64,000 bases of DNA from Actinobacillus indolicus (GTDB lineage Bacteria > Pseudomonadota > Gammaproteobacteria > Enterobacterales > Pasteurellaceae): the NCBI RefSeq assembly GCF_004519515.1, contig NZ_CP038145.1, positions 558,001 through 622,000 of the forward strand, given 5' to 3'. This document shows positions 43,270 to 51,843 of the stretch, one piece after another (position 1 is the stretch's first letter; each line of letters begins with the position of its first letter). The notes under the pieces are model-generated. The model was not told where the DNA came from and searched no databases. It saw only the letters and a program-made list of their open reading frames with translations. The position numbers were made by a program, and so were the translations under genes.

Positions 43270-43652
43270 CGTAAGACTCCTAAATAGTAAACGTAATAGA
43301 AAAGGACGATAGCAAGCATATCGCGCTGTTGGTAAAGGAATGTGGGTAGCCATTGAAGATAACCATAAGTGAGCCTCAGGTTAAAAAATGAATAAAATTT
43401 CTCCTATTGTAAAAAAAAAAATAAGAGTCAAGCCTAACGATGAGTGCTTACATTTGTTTAATAAATTGACTAAACTTAAATAAAATATTTAAGGGGTATT
43501 CCACGATTTGAAAATAGCCTGATGCCGTTATGCAAAAGCGAAGTATGCCGTTGTGGCATAATTGCAAGATTCGTTGTAAATCTTACCGCTTGTTGATTCA
43601 AAATCAGGTAAAATACCCCCGAAAATTTTAGTAGAACAGCAGAGAGGTAAGT
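43270..43652. other. 383-base gene-free gap between the autotransporter gene and rapA
   Basis: This gap holds the autotransporter leader (about 130 bases) and its candidate promoter with an 11-base homopolymer at 43411-43421, a short palindrome TATGCC GTTGT GGCATA near 43542-43558, and a USS core (ACCGCTTGT) near 43587 before the rapA start. No convincing additional gene is seen. Confidence 0.7.
43406..43431 (-). promoter_or_regulatory. Candidate phase-variable promoter of the autotransporter
   Basis: Reading toward the autotransporter, TTGACT (43431-43426) is followed by CTTAT plus a T run and then TACAAT (43411-43406). The spacer is 14 bases as sequenced and contains most of the 11-T tract (43421-43411). 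Gain of two to four T would give the optimal 16-18 spacing. Homopolymer spacers of this kind switch promoters in Neisseria and Haemophilus. Confidence 0.5.
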
Positions 43653-46565
43653 ATGAGCTTTGTAGTCGGACAACGTTGGATTAGTGAGTCGGAAAATAAC
43701 TTAGGATTAGGCATTGTCACCGCAGTGGATAACCGCACTGTGACCCTTTCATTTCCTGCATCGGACGAACAACGTGTGTACGCTGTTGCCGTTGCCCCTT
43801 TAACCCGTGTGCAATTCCAAAAAGGCGATCGTGTTACCAGTGTTGACGGCTGGCAGTTAGATATTGAAGATGTCGTTGAAAATCAAGGGGTTGTACTCTA
43901 TTTAGGTAAACGTGTCGATACTCAAGCAGAGAGCGTTCTGCCTGAAATGCAACTCGATCATAAAGTGAGTTTTAGTAAACCGCAGGATCGTCTATTCTCT
44001 GCCCAAATTGATCGCAGTGATCGTTTCGCCCTGCGTTATCGTGCCTTGAAACATCAACAAGCCCAGTTTCAATCTGAACTGCGTGGAATGCGTGGTATTC
44101 GTGCAAGCCTAATTCCCCATCAATTACATATTGCTAAAGAAGTCGGGCAACGTCTTGCCCCCCGAGTGTTACTTGCAGATGAAGTGGGGTTAGGTAAAAC
44201 CATTGAAGCAGGTATGATTTTGCAACAACAGCTTTTCTCTGGGCGAGTAGATCGTGTGTTGGTGCTTGTGCCGGAAAGTTTGCAACATCAATGGCTGGTT
44301 GAAATGCTTCGTCGCTTTAGCCTGAATTTCTCACTGTTTGATGAAGAACGTTGTGCCGATTTCACGAAGAAAGATGAAGATAATAACGACATCAGTGAAA
44401 ATCCGTTTGAAACGGAAGCCTTAGTGATTGCGTCTATTGATTGGTTATCGGCAAATCCACAGCGTGCTAAACTGGTGCTTGATGCCGATTGGGATATGTT
44501 GATTGTTGATGAAGCTCATCATTTGGAATGGGACGAGCAAAATCCAAGTATGGCATATCAGTTTGTCGCACAACTATCCAAACAGATTTCAGCGGTCTTG
44601 TTACTCACGGCGACCCCTGAGCAATTAGGACAAGAGAGCCATTTTGCTCGTTTAGCCTTGCTAGATCCTGACCGTTTCTACGATTATCAAGCCTTTGTGG
44701 AAGAGCAGAAACAGTATCAGCCAGTCGCCGATGCGGTTGCTACCTTGCTGAACGATAAGCCGTTAAGTGCCAAAGAGCAGGAAAGTATCAGTGAATTGCT
44801 GGCGGAAGAAGATGTTGAGCCGATGTTCCGTATCATTAACTCGGAAGCGAGCGAAGAACAGCGTCGGGAAGTCCGCCAAGAGTTAATCAGTGAGTTAATT
44901 GACCGACACGGAACAAGCCGTGTGTTATTCCGCAATACTCGTCAAGGCGTAAAAGGCTTCCCACACCGTATTTACAACGAAATTGTGCTGGAAATGCCAA
45001 CGCAATATGCAAATGCCTTGAAAGTAATAGGTATGATGGGCGGAAATAAGATGGAAGATCTGCTCTACCCTGAACGCCTATTCCAACGTATGAACCCAAA
45101 TGCGAAGTGGCACGAGTTTGACCCACGCATTGAATGGTTAATTACCTTCCTGAAAAATCATCGTGATGAAAAAATTCTGGTGATTTGTAAACAAGCGGAT
45201 ACTGCCATTCAGCTAGAACAAGTGTTGCGTGAAAAAGAAGCTATTCGCTCTGCGGTGTTCCACGAAAAAATGTCGATTGTGGAGCGAGATAAAGCCTCTG
45301 CATACTTTGCTCAACAAGAAGATGGTGCGCAGGTGCTAATTAGCTCAAGTATCGGCTCAGAAGGTCGAAACTTCCAGTTTGCACGCCGTTTAGTGCTGTT
45401 TAATCTGCCTGATAACCCGGACTTGCTCGAACAAAATATTGGGCGTTTAGACCGTATCGGGCAAAAACACGACATTGAAATCTATGTGCCGTGTTTCAAT
45501 CATTCCACCCAGTTGATCTTGGCGGAATGGTACCATCGTGGCTTAAATGCCTTTGAAGAAACTTGTCCGATGGGGGCGACGTTATTTAGAGAATTTAATG
45601 CGGAACTCACCGCTTACCTACTCAATCCTGAACGTAGCGAAGCCTTTGAAGCCTTTGTGGAACAGACCCATAAACGCCAGCAACAGCTTAAAGTGGAATT
45701 AGAAAAAGGGCGAGATCGTCTGTTAGAACTCAACTCGAACGGCGGTGAAACTGCTCAACAATTAGCTCAAGCTATTGCTGAACAAGACGACAATCCGCAG
45801 TTAGTCAATTTTGCCTTGAATTTATTTGATGTGATTGGCTTAGAACAGGAAGACTTAGGCGAAAAAAGCATTGTGATAAGTCCGACAGGACATATGCTGG
45901 TGCCTGATTTCCCTGGACTTTCTGAAGAAGGCAACACCGTGACTTTTGACCGTGAACTTGCCCTAATGCGAGAAGATGTGTTGTTCTTAACGTGGGATCA
46001 CCCGATGATCCGCAACGGAATCGATCTTATTACGTCAGGTGATATAGGTAAGAGTGCGGTTTCATTACTCGTCAATAAAAACTTGCCGGCAGGCACGTTA
46101 CTGCTTGAAGCGATCTATATCGTAGAAGCCCAAGCACCAAAAGATTTACAGCTCACCCGTTTCCTACCACCAACGCCTGTGCGTATCTTGCTGGATAACA
46201 AAGGCAACGATATGGCAGCGCAGGTGTCGTTTGCAGGGCTAGAAAAACAGCTCAAGCCGGTCAATAAACAGATGGCAAATAAAATTGCGAAGATGGCTCG
46301 TGGTGATATTGAGAAGCTGATTGCATTCAGTGATGAAAAAGTTGTGCCACAAGCACAAGCCTTGATTGAACAAGCAAAACAGAATGCGGATCACACTTTA
46401 GGTGCTGAATTACACCGCTTGACATCACTACAAGCGGTGAACAAAAACATTCGTGCTGATGAAATCCAAGCCTTAGAGCAGTTGCGAGAAGTATCACTGA
46501 AACACCTAGACCAAGCAAATTGGCGATTGGATAGTTTAAGGGTGATTGTGAGTAATCAGGCATAA
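43653..46565 (+). CDS. rapA: RapA, RNA polymerase-associated SWI2/SNF2 ATPase
   Basis: 970 residues, close to E. coli RapA (968). N-terminal Tudor-like domains (FVVGQRWISESENNLGLG, about 1-110), helicase motifs DEVGLGKTIEAG, VDEAHHLEWD, LLTATPEQLGQESHFARLALLDP, and the second lobe with SSIGSEGRNFQFARRLVLFNLPDNPDLLEQNIGRLDRIGQ. It recycles stalled RNA polymerase. The ATG at 43653 follows AGAGAGG. Terminated by the hairpin at 46571. Confidence 0.96.
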   Translation: MSFVVGQRWISESENNLGLGIVTAVDNRTVTLSFPASDEQRVYAVAVAPLTRVQFQKGDRVTSVDGWQLDIEDVVENQGVVLYLGKRVDTQAESVLPEMQLDHKVSFSKPQDRLFSAQIDRSDRFALRYRALKHQQAQFQSELRGMRGIRASLIPHQLHIAKEVGQRLAPRVLLADEVGLGKTIEAGMILQQQLFSGRVDRVLVLVPESLQHQWLVEMLRRFSLNFSLFDEERCADFTKKDEDNNDISENPFETEALVIASIDWLSANPQRAKLVLDADWDMLIVDEAHHLEWDEQNPSMAYQFVAQLSKQISAVLLLTATPEQLGQESHFARLALLDPDRFYDYQAFVEEQKQYQPVADAVATLLNDKPLSAKEQESISELLAEEDVEPMFRIINSEASEEQRREVRQELISELIDRHGTSRVLFRNTRQGVKGFPHRIYNEIVLEMPTQYANALKVIGMMGGNKMEDLLYPERLFQRMNPNAKWHEFDPRIEWLITFLKNHRDEKILVICKQADTAIQLEQVLREKEAIRSAVFHEKMSIVERDKASAYFAQQEDGAQVLISSSIGSEGRNFQFARRLVLFNLPDNPDLLEQNIGRLDRIGQKHDIEIYVPCFNHSTQLILAEWYHRGLNAFEETCPMGATLFREFNAELTAYLLNPERSEAFEAFVEQTHKRQQQLKVELEKGRDRLLELNSNGGETAQQLAQAIAEQDDNPQLVNFALNLFDVIGLEQEDLGEKSIVISPTGHMLVPDFPGLSEEGNTVTFDRELALMREDVLFLTWDHPMIRNGIDLITSGDIGKSAVSLLVNKNLPAGTLLLEAIYIVEAQAPKDLQLTRFLPPTPVRILLDNKGNDMAAQVSFAGLEKQLKPVNKQMANKIAKMARGDIEKLIAFSDEKVVPQAQALIEQAKQNADHTLGAELHRLTSLQAVNKNIRADEIQALEQLREVSLKHLDQANWRLDSLRVIVSNQA

Positions 46566-46570
46566 ATAAT

Positions 46571-46592
46571 AAAGGCGGTTAAAACCGCCTTT
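46571..46592. terminator. Bidirectional terminator between rapA and treC
   Basis: AAAGGCGGTT / AACCGCCTTT forms a ten-base perfect stem with a two-base spacing, between converging stops. Confidence 0.85.
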
Positions 46593-46603
46593 AATTATTA
46601 AAT

Positions 46604-48229
46604 TTAAGCTAGCAAATAAATTGCTTGATAAGGTTTCAATGTAACCTGATTAGATGTTATATCTATTTCATCATTATTATTCATTAAGATAGTGCCTTGT
46701 AATGTAAGCGCTACTGTCTGCTCTTGATTACTCAAATTCGCCACTACCGTCAATTTTTCCGTTGTGTTGGTGCGTTGATAAGCCCAAACGGACGGATGTT
46801 GTGGCAGTAAATCTTGATAGTCACCATCGGTTAGCACAACTAATTTTTTGCGTAAGGCGATTAGCTGTTGGTAGGTGTAGAACACGGAATTTTTATCTGA
46901 AAGTGCTTGTTCTACGTTGATTTCATTGTAATTGCGTGCCACATCAATCCACGGTGTGCCTGTGGAAAAACCGGCATTTTTCGAGCTGTCCCATTGCACA
47001 GGTGTGCGTGAATTATCACGGGATTTTTGCGCAAGAATTTTGATAATCATATCTTCGCTAACACCTTTTTCTTTCAGTTCCGCATAGGCGTTTAAGCTTT
47101 CCACATCACGATATTCTTCAATGGTGGCAAAATTCGGGTTAGTCATTCCGATTTCTTCCCCTTGATAAATATACGGCGTGCCTTGCATACCGTGCAGCAA
47201 CATCGCTAACATTTTTGCCGACGTGGTGCGAAGTTCGCCTTCATCGCCAAAACGGGAAACGATACGCGGTTGGTCGTGGTTACACCAGAACAACGCATTC
47301 CACGCTTTGCCGTGCATACCTTGTTGCCAGTAGTTGAAGATGGACTTCAATTCCACATAATCAGGCTTTGCGTACGTCCATTTTTCGCCGTTTGGGTAAT
47401 CCACTTTTAAATGGTGGAAATTGAAGGTCATCGACAATTCCGAACCGTTCAAATTGGCGTACTGTTGGCAGTGTTCCAATTTGGTGGACGACATTTCGCC
47501 GACAGTCATTAAGCCGTATGGCGTTAAGGCGTTTTGATTTAACATTTGTAAGTACTGATGAATTTTTGGTCCGTCCGTATAAAAACGACGACCGTCGCCT
47601 TCAAAATCATCTTCAAATTTTTCAGGTTTGGAAATCAAATTCACCACGTCTAAACGCAAGCCGTCAATGCCTTTTTCTGCCCAGAATTTGCAAATATCAA
47701 ATAATTCTGACCGCAGTTTTGGGGTTTCCCAGTTTAAATCTGCTTGTTCAGGGGCGAATAGGTGCAAGTAGTATTTTTGTGCTTTGTCCGACCATTTCCA
47801 CGCCGAACCGCCGAATTTGGATTTCCAGTTAGTCGGTTGTTCTTTCCAGATGTAGTAGTCGTGGTATGGACTGTTTGGATCTTCGCCTTGTTTAAACCAT
47901 TCGTGGAAGGTAGAACTATGATTGAACACCATATCCATAACTATACGGATATTGCGTTTGTGTGCCTCGGCAATTAGTTGTTCAAAATCCGCCATTGTGC
48001 CGTAACTTGGGTCGATATTGCGGTAATCGGCGATGTCGTAGCCGTTGTCAATTTGTGGCGAAACGTACATTGGTGTAATCCAAATGCCGTCAATGCCGAG
48101 GGTTTGTAAATAATCAAGGCGTTTGATGATCCCTTGAATATCGCCCGTGCCGTTCCCAGTCGTGTCTTGGAATGATTTTGGGTAGATTTGATAAATCACC
48201 CCGTTTTGCCACCAGTTTTTGTTGTTCAT
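46604..48229 (-). CDS. treC: TreC, trehalose-6-phosphate hydrolase
   Basis: 541 residues. GH13 motifs: the D-x-V-x-N-H box MDMVFNHSS, the nucleophile GLRLDVVNLI, the acid/base VGEMSS and the transition-state stabiliser CNHDQPR. The tract GVIYQIYPKSFQDTTGNGTGDI is the usual family start. It splits trehalose 6-phosphate, imported by TreB, into glucose and glucose 6-phosphate in the cytoplasm. Second gene of treBC; a USS-pair hairpin separates it from treB. Confidence 0.93.
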   Translation of the reverse strand: MNNKNWWQNGVIYQIYPKSFQDTTGNGTGDIQGIIKRLDYLQTLGIDGIWITPMYVSPQIDNGYDIADYRNIDPSYGTMADFEQLIAEAHKRNIRIVMDMVFNHSSTFHEWFKQGEDPNSPYHDYYIWKEQPTNWKSKFGGSAWKWSDKAQKYYLHLFAPEQADLNWETPKLRSELFDICKFWAEKGIDGLRLDVVNLISKPEKFEDDFEGDGRRFYTDGPKIHQYLQMLNQNALTPYGLMTVGEMSSTKLEHCQQYANLNGSELSMTFNFHHLKVDYPNGEKWTYAKPDYVELKSIFNYWQQGMHGKAWNALFWCNHDQPRIVSRFGDEGELRTTSAKMLAMLLHGMQGTPYIYQGEEIGMTNPNFATIEEYRDVESLNAYAELKEKGVSEDMIIKILAQKSRDNSRTPVQWDSSKNAGFSTGTPWIDVARNYNEINVEQALSDKNSVFYTYQQLIALRKKLVVLTDGDYQDLLPQHPSVWAYQRTNTTEKLTVVANLSNQEQTVALTLQGTILMNNNDEIDITSNQVTLKPYQAIYLLA

Positions 48230-48251
48230 CTTTTTTCCTAAAATAAAAAAT

Positions 48252-48297
48252 ACAAGCGGTCAGATTTGTAAAAAATTTTGCAAATCCGACCGCTTGT
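48252..48297 (-). terminator. USS-pair hairpin between treB and treC
   Basis: ACAAGCGGT (48252-48260) and ACCGCTTGT (48289-48297), with further pairing of CAGATTTG and CAAATC inside, form a stem-loop in the 76-base intercistronic gap. It may partly terminate transcription after treB or stabilise one cistron. Confidence 0.6.
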
Positions 48298-48305
48298 TTA
48301 TCCAA

Positions 48306-49730
48306 TTATTCGATTTCGCCTTTCAACACTTTACGTTTATAAACCATCATGGTTAATAAAATTGGGACGATAATTGCTACTAACATCGCAATCGCAAAGG
48401 TGCCCCAGAATTGATGTTGAATAGAGAGAATACCTGGTAAACCACCTACACCGATACTGCTTGCTAATACGCCAGCAAAACCACAGACTAATGCTGCACA
48501 AGCCGAACCAATCATAGCGCATAACATTGGGAAACGGTATTTTAAGTTAATACCATACATTGCAGGCTCGGTAACACCTAAGTAAGCAGATAATGCCGCA
48601 GGCACCGCTACTTCACGCACGCTTGCTTTTTTCGCCATAATTAATACCGCAACGACTGCTGATGCCTGAGCAATATTGGATAGTGCAATTAAAGGCCAAA
48701 CCGGTGTGCCGCCAATGCTTTGGATCATTTGCATATCAATCGCAAGGGAAGTTTGGTGAACGCCTGTCACTACTAACGGTGCATATAAGAAACCGAATAA
48801 TGCCGCTCCGATTGGGGCAAATTCACCTGTCATTGCTGCTTTCACCACATAAGCTACGCCATTGCCGATTTCACGACCGATAGGGCCGATAATTGCGTGG
48901 GCTAAGAATACCGCTAAAATAATTGATGTCACGGGTACAATGATTAAATTCAAGAAATCTGGCACGATTTTTGTTAAAAAACGTTCAATGTAGGAGAGCG
49001 TTAAACCAGCCATAATCGCGGGGATAACTTGGGCTTGATAACCTACTTTATCAATTGAAAAGAAACCAAAATCCCACACTTCAGGCACTTGAGATCCTAA
49101 TGCGTAAGAGTTCATCAACTGTGATGAAACTAAGGTAACCCCAAGTACGATACCTAAAATTGGTGATGTTCCCATTTTGCGTGCAATAGACCAACAGATA
49201 CCGACTGGTAGGAAGAAGAAAATCGCTTCGCCGATTAACCATAAGAACGAGTGCATACTTGCCCAAAACGCACTGATTTCTACCAATGTTTTGGTACCGT
49301 CCTCAAACATTTTGATGTCGCCGATCACATTGCGGAAACCTAAAATTAAACCTCCGCTGATTAAGGCTGGCAATAACGGAATGAAAATATCCGCCATATG
49401 AGAAATTGCACTTTCATACCATTTTTGGTTTTGGCGTGCAACGGCTTTCACTTGCTCTTTATCGACGCTTGCTAAGCCTGTTTTTTCCAATAATAGTTTG
49501 TAGTAATCGCCCACTTCTTGCCCAATCACGACTTGATATTGACCGCCAGTAGAAAAGTTCGCTTTTACCATAGGTAATTCTTCAATCGCCTTAGCATTGA
49601 TTTTACTTTCATCGTTTAACACGAAGCGTAAACGGGTAATACAGTGCATCACAGTTGCAATATTGTCACGACCACCGACATATTCCACAAGTTTATCGAT
49701 ATTTTGTGGATCGATTTTTTGTTTAGCCAT
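48306..49730 (-). CDS. treB: TreB, PTS trehalose-specific EIIBC component
   Basis: 474 residues from the ATG at 49728-49730 (AGGA upstream); the in-frame ATG at 49763 coincides with the promoter -10 and is rejected. An IIB domain at 1-90 holds the phosphorylated cysteine in MHCITRLRFVL; a linker follows, then an IIC domain with about ten membrane helices including GVHQTSLAIDMQ and LGVTEPAMYGINLK. It imports and phosphorylates trehalose, using EIIA(Glc) from elsewhere. First gene of treBC. Confidence 0.94.
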   Translation of the reverse strand: MAKQKIDPQNIDKLVEYVGGRDNIATVMHCITRLRFVLNDESKINAKAIEELPMVKANFSTGGQYQVVIGQEVGDYYKLLLEKTGLASVDKEQVKAVARQNQKWYESAISHMADIFIPLLPALISGGLILGFRNVIGDIKMFEDGTKTLVEISAFWASMHSFLWLIGEAIFFFLPVGICWSIARKMGTSPILGIVLGVTLVSSQLMNSYALGSQVPEVWDFGFFSIDKVGYQAQVIPAIMAGLTLSYIERFLTKIVPDFLNLIIVPVTSIILAVFLAHAIIGPIGREIGNGVAYVVKAAMTGEFAPIGAALFGFLYAPLVVTGVHQTSLAIDMQMIQSIGGTPVWPLIALSNIAQASAVVAVLIMAKKASVREVAVPAALSAYLGVTEPAMYGINLKYRFPMLCAMIGSACAALVCGFAGVLASSIGVGGLPGILSIQHQFWGTFAIAMLVAIIVPILLTMMVYKRKVLKGEIE

Positions 49731-49763
49731 AATAAATCCTAATGGAGTAATAAAATTGTGCAA

Positions 49764-49824
49764 ATTATAGATTTTGCCTAAACATTATCAACGGGAACGT
49801 TCCCAGTATGTGATCAAGATCACA
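49764..49824 (-). promoter_or_regulatory. treBC promoter with TreR-type operator and CRP site
   Basis: Facing treB: a CRP site TGTGA TCAAGA TCACA (49809-49824, perfect 10/10), a perfect LacI-family palindrome GGGAACGTTCCC (49793-49804), -35 TTGATA (49786-49791), 16 bases, -10 TATAAT (49764-49769). The CRP centre is near -60, a class I position, and the operator abuts the -35. The palindrome agrees with the TreR operator core as I remember it from enteric bacteria. Confidence 0.8.
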
Positions 49825-49870
49825 AAATTTAGACAAAATGACTATTTAAGGATTAAAGGAGGAAAAAGAA

Positions 49871-49892
49871 TTGGGCACTTGTTTGTGCCCAA
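49871..49892 (-). terminator. recR terminator
   Basis: TTGGGCAC / GTGCCCAA stem with a six-base loop lies 11 bases after the recR stop, followed on the minus strand by TTCTTTTT. Confidence 0.8.
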
Positions 49893-49902
49893 ATAAGAAA
49901 GA

Positions 49903-50508
49903 TTAAAGAGAGATATCTCGTCTTCCAACAAACGAATGAGAAAGACTTGTTCCGTCAACCATTTCTAATTCACTTCCAACAGGAATCCCGTGTGCAATGC
50001 GAGTGACTTTAATATTGTGAATGGAACACATCTCCGCAATATAATTTGCAGTAGCATCGCCCTCAATCGTTGGATTGGTTGCTAGGATCACTTCGTGGAA
50101 AGATTCTTCTTCTAAACGTTTTTGCAGTAAATCTAAACCGATTTCACGTGGTCCAATTCCATCTAAGGGAGATAAATGCCCCATTAATACAAAATAACGC
50201 CCTGAAAATTGCCCTGTTTGTTCAATCGCTTGAATATCTGCTGGCATTTCAACGACACAAAGTTGTCCGCTCATTTGACGGCGGTAGTTTTGGCAGATAG
50301 CACACTCATCTTCTTCGGTAAAGGTACGGCAAGATTTACAATGCCCAATGTGAGTCATTGCTTCGCTCAATGCTTTAGCTAAATTCACACCACCTGAACG
50401 GTTACGTTGTAAAAGATGATACGCCATACGTTGTGCGGATTTTGGACCTACGCCTGGTAAGGCTCGTAAGGCTTCCATAAGATTTTCAAGTAAAGGGCTA
50501 CTTTGCAT
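49903..50508 (-). CDS. recR: RecR, recombination mediator protein
   Basis: 201 residues. Helix-hairpin-helix LRALPGVGPKSAQRMAYHLL near 14-33, a zinc finger C-K-S-C...C-A-I-C near 57-72, and a Toprim domain (CVVEMPADIQAIEQTG). It works with RecO/RecF in gap repair. It follows ybaB with a short repeat between them, the usual ybaB-recR pair (normally dnaX-ybaB-recR; dnaX is not adjacent here). Confidence 0.96.
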   Translation of the reverse strand: MQSSPLLENLMEALRALPGVGPKSAQRMAYHLLQRNRSGGVNLAKALSEAMTHIGHCKSCRTFTEEDECAICQNYRRQMSGQLCVVEMPADIQAIEQTGQFSGRYFVLMGHLSPLDGIGPREIGLDLLQKRLEEESFHEVILATNPTIEGDATANYIAEMCSIHNIKVTRIAHGIPVGSELEMVDGTSLSHSFVGRRDISL

Positions 50509-50529
50509 AATTGATATGATATAAAAATA

Positions 50530-50553
50530 GTAGCAGGGGCAAATTGCCCCTAC
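50530..50553. repeat. Short GGGGC hairpin between ybaB and recR
   Basis: AGGGGC AAATT GCCCCT with GTAG and CTAC at its ends lies between recR and ybaB. It reads like a minimal member of the GTAGGGGC repeat family. Because both flanking genes run the same way it is intercistronic. Confidence 0.6.
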
Positions 50554-50574
50554 TTAAAGTGATTAATTAGATGA

Positions 50575-50904
50575 TTAGAATGGGAATTTCATACCTGGCG
50601 GTAATTGCATACCCGCAGTAACGCTTGCCATTTTTTCTTTTTGCATTTCATCTGCACGGCGAACGGCATCGTTGAATGCTGCTGCGACTAAGTCTTCTAC
50701 CATTTCTTTATCATCTTCCATTAATGATGGATCGATTTCGATACGACGGCAGTTATGTGCACCATTAATTGTCACTTTCACCAAGCCAGCACCTGATTCA
50801 CCAGTTACTTCTAATTGTGCGATCTCTTCTTGCATTTTTTGCATACGCTCTTGCATTTGCTGAGCTTGTTTCATTAAGCCGCCTAAGCCACCTTTTCCAA
50901 ACAT
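50575..50904 (-). CDS. ybaB: YbaB, nucleoid-associated protein (EbfC family)
   Basis: 109 residues from the ATG at 50902-50904, which has GAGG upstream and gives the family start MFGKGGLGGLMKQAQQMQERMQKMQ; an in-frame extension to 50970 is not supported. Central tract VTINGAHNCRRIEIDPSL and the end MQLPPGMKFPF are typical. It binds DNA as a dimer and forms an operon with recR. Confidence 0.95.
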   Translation of the reverse strand: MFGKGGLGGLMKQAQQMQERMQKMQEEIAQLEVTGESGAGLVKVTINGAHNCRRIEIDPSLMEDDKEMVEDLVAAAFNDAVRRADEMQKEKMASVTAGMQLPPGMKFPF

Positions 50905-50998
50905 TTGATAACCTCGTGATAAATTAATAAAAAACGCTCGCATTCTACTGAACACATTCTGTCGGTGCAAGCGGTAAGATTTAAGGAATTTTTTGCAA

Positions 50999-51826
50999 TT
51001 AGCCTAATGCGACATCTAAAATCATCATAATAACAAATCCAAGCATTAAACTGAGTGTAGCAATGTCGGTGTTTCCATTACTTTGTGATTCTGGAATAAG
51101 CTCTTCAACCACAACGAAAATCATCGCACCTGCCGCAAATGCAAGAGCATAAGGCAAAATTGCTGTCATTGAAATCACAAATAATGCACCAATCACTGCG
51201 GCAATCGGCTCAACAATGGCAGACAATGATCCGTAAGTGAATGCTTTCATACGGCTTTTCCCTTCACCTCGAATCGGCAGTGCAAGGGAAGAGCCTTCAG
51301 GAATATTTTGCAAGCCAATCCCAATGGCTAAACCAATCGCTCCCATAATCGAAGCATCAACACCTGCTACATTAGCCGCTACTGCACCAAAAGCAACGCC
51401 AATCGCTAATCCTTCAGGGATATTGTGAATCGTAATTGCGAGAAAAAGTAGCATAGATTTAGGCAATTTGCGTTTTAACTCAATCCCTTCGGCTTCTTCA
51501 ATAGATTTGCTCAAATGCAAATGTGGCACAATATAGTCAATCGCACGGATGAAAAATCCGCCCGCTAAAAAGCCCACAGCGGCAGGAATCCAACTTAAAC
51601 TGCCATAGCTCGGTTCAGCATATTCAAGTGATGGTGCGAGTAAAGACCAAAACGATGCAGCGATCATAACCCCACCGGCAAAGCCCATCATTGAATCTAA
51701 AATTTTGCGATTTACCGTTTTAAAGAAAAAGACAAAAGCGGATCCAAAAATGGTACAAAACCAAGTAAACAACCCTGCAAGCAGTGCTTGCATTGCAGGG
51801 TGTAAAGATAAAAAGTAATCTAGCAT
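50999..51826 (-). CDS. ZIP-family divalent metal transporter (GufA-like)
   Basis: 275 residues with about eight membrane helices. Helices IV and V contain the metal-binding motifs HNIPEGLAIGVAFGA and LQNIPEGSSLALP. A loop with HLHLSK between helices may bind metal. ZIP proteins import zinc, iron or manganese into the cytoplasm. The longer N-terminus and the second QNIPEG site place it nearer the GufA/YwcA-like group than E. coli ZupT. Substrate not determinable. Confidence 0.88.
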   Translation of the reverse strand: MLDYFLSLHPAMQALLAGLFTWFCTIFGSAFVFFFKTVNRKILDSMMGFAGGVMIAASFWSLLAPSLEYAEPSYGSLSWIPAAVGFLAGGFFIRAIDYIVPHLHLSKSIEEAEGIELKRKLPKSMLLFLAITIHNIPEGLAIGVAFGAVAANVAGVDASIMGAIGLAIGIGLQNIPEGSSLALPIRGEGKSRMKAFTYGSLSAIVEPIAAVIGALFVISMTAILPYALAFAAGAMIFVVVEELIPESQSNGNTDIATLSLMLGFVIMMILDVALG

Positions 51827-51843
51827 TGTTATACCATTAACAC

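Noticed and set aside
43270..43353. A 28-codon N-terminal extension of the autotransporter from the ATG at 43353
   Set aside because: No ribosome site precedes it, and the signal peptide preceded by AGGAG starts at 43269.
43476..43673. Minus-strand 65-codon open frame before rapA
   Set aside because: It overlaps the rapA start, lacks a ribosome site and resembles no known protein.
49731..49763. Upstream treB start at 49763
   Set aside because: It coincides with the promoter -10 (TATAAT at 49764-49769), so it would not be transcribed; the ATG at 49730 has a ribosome site.
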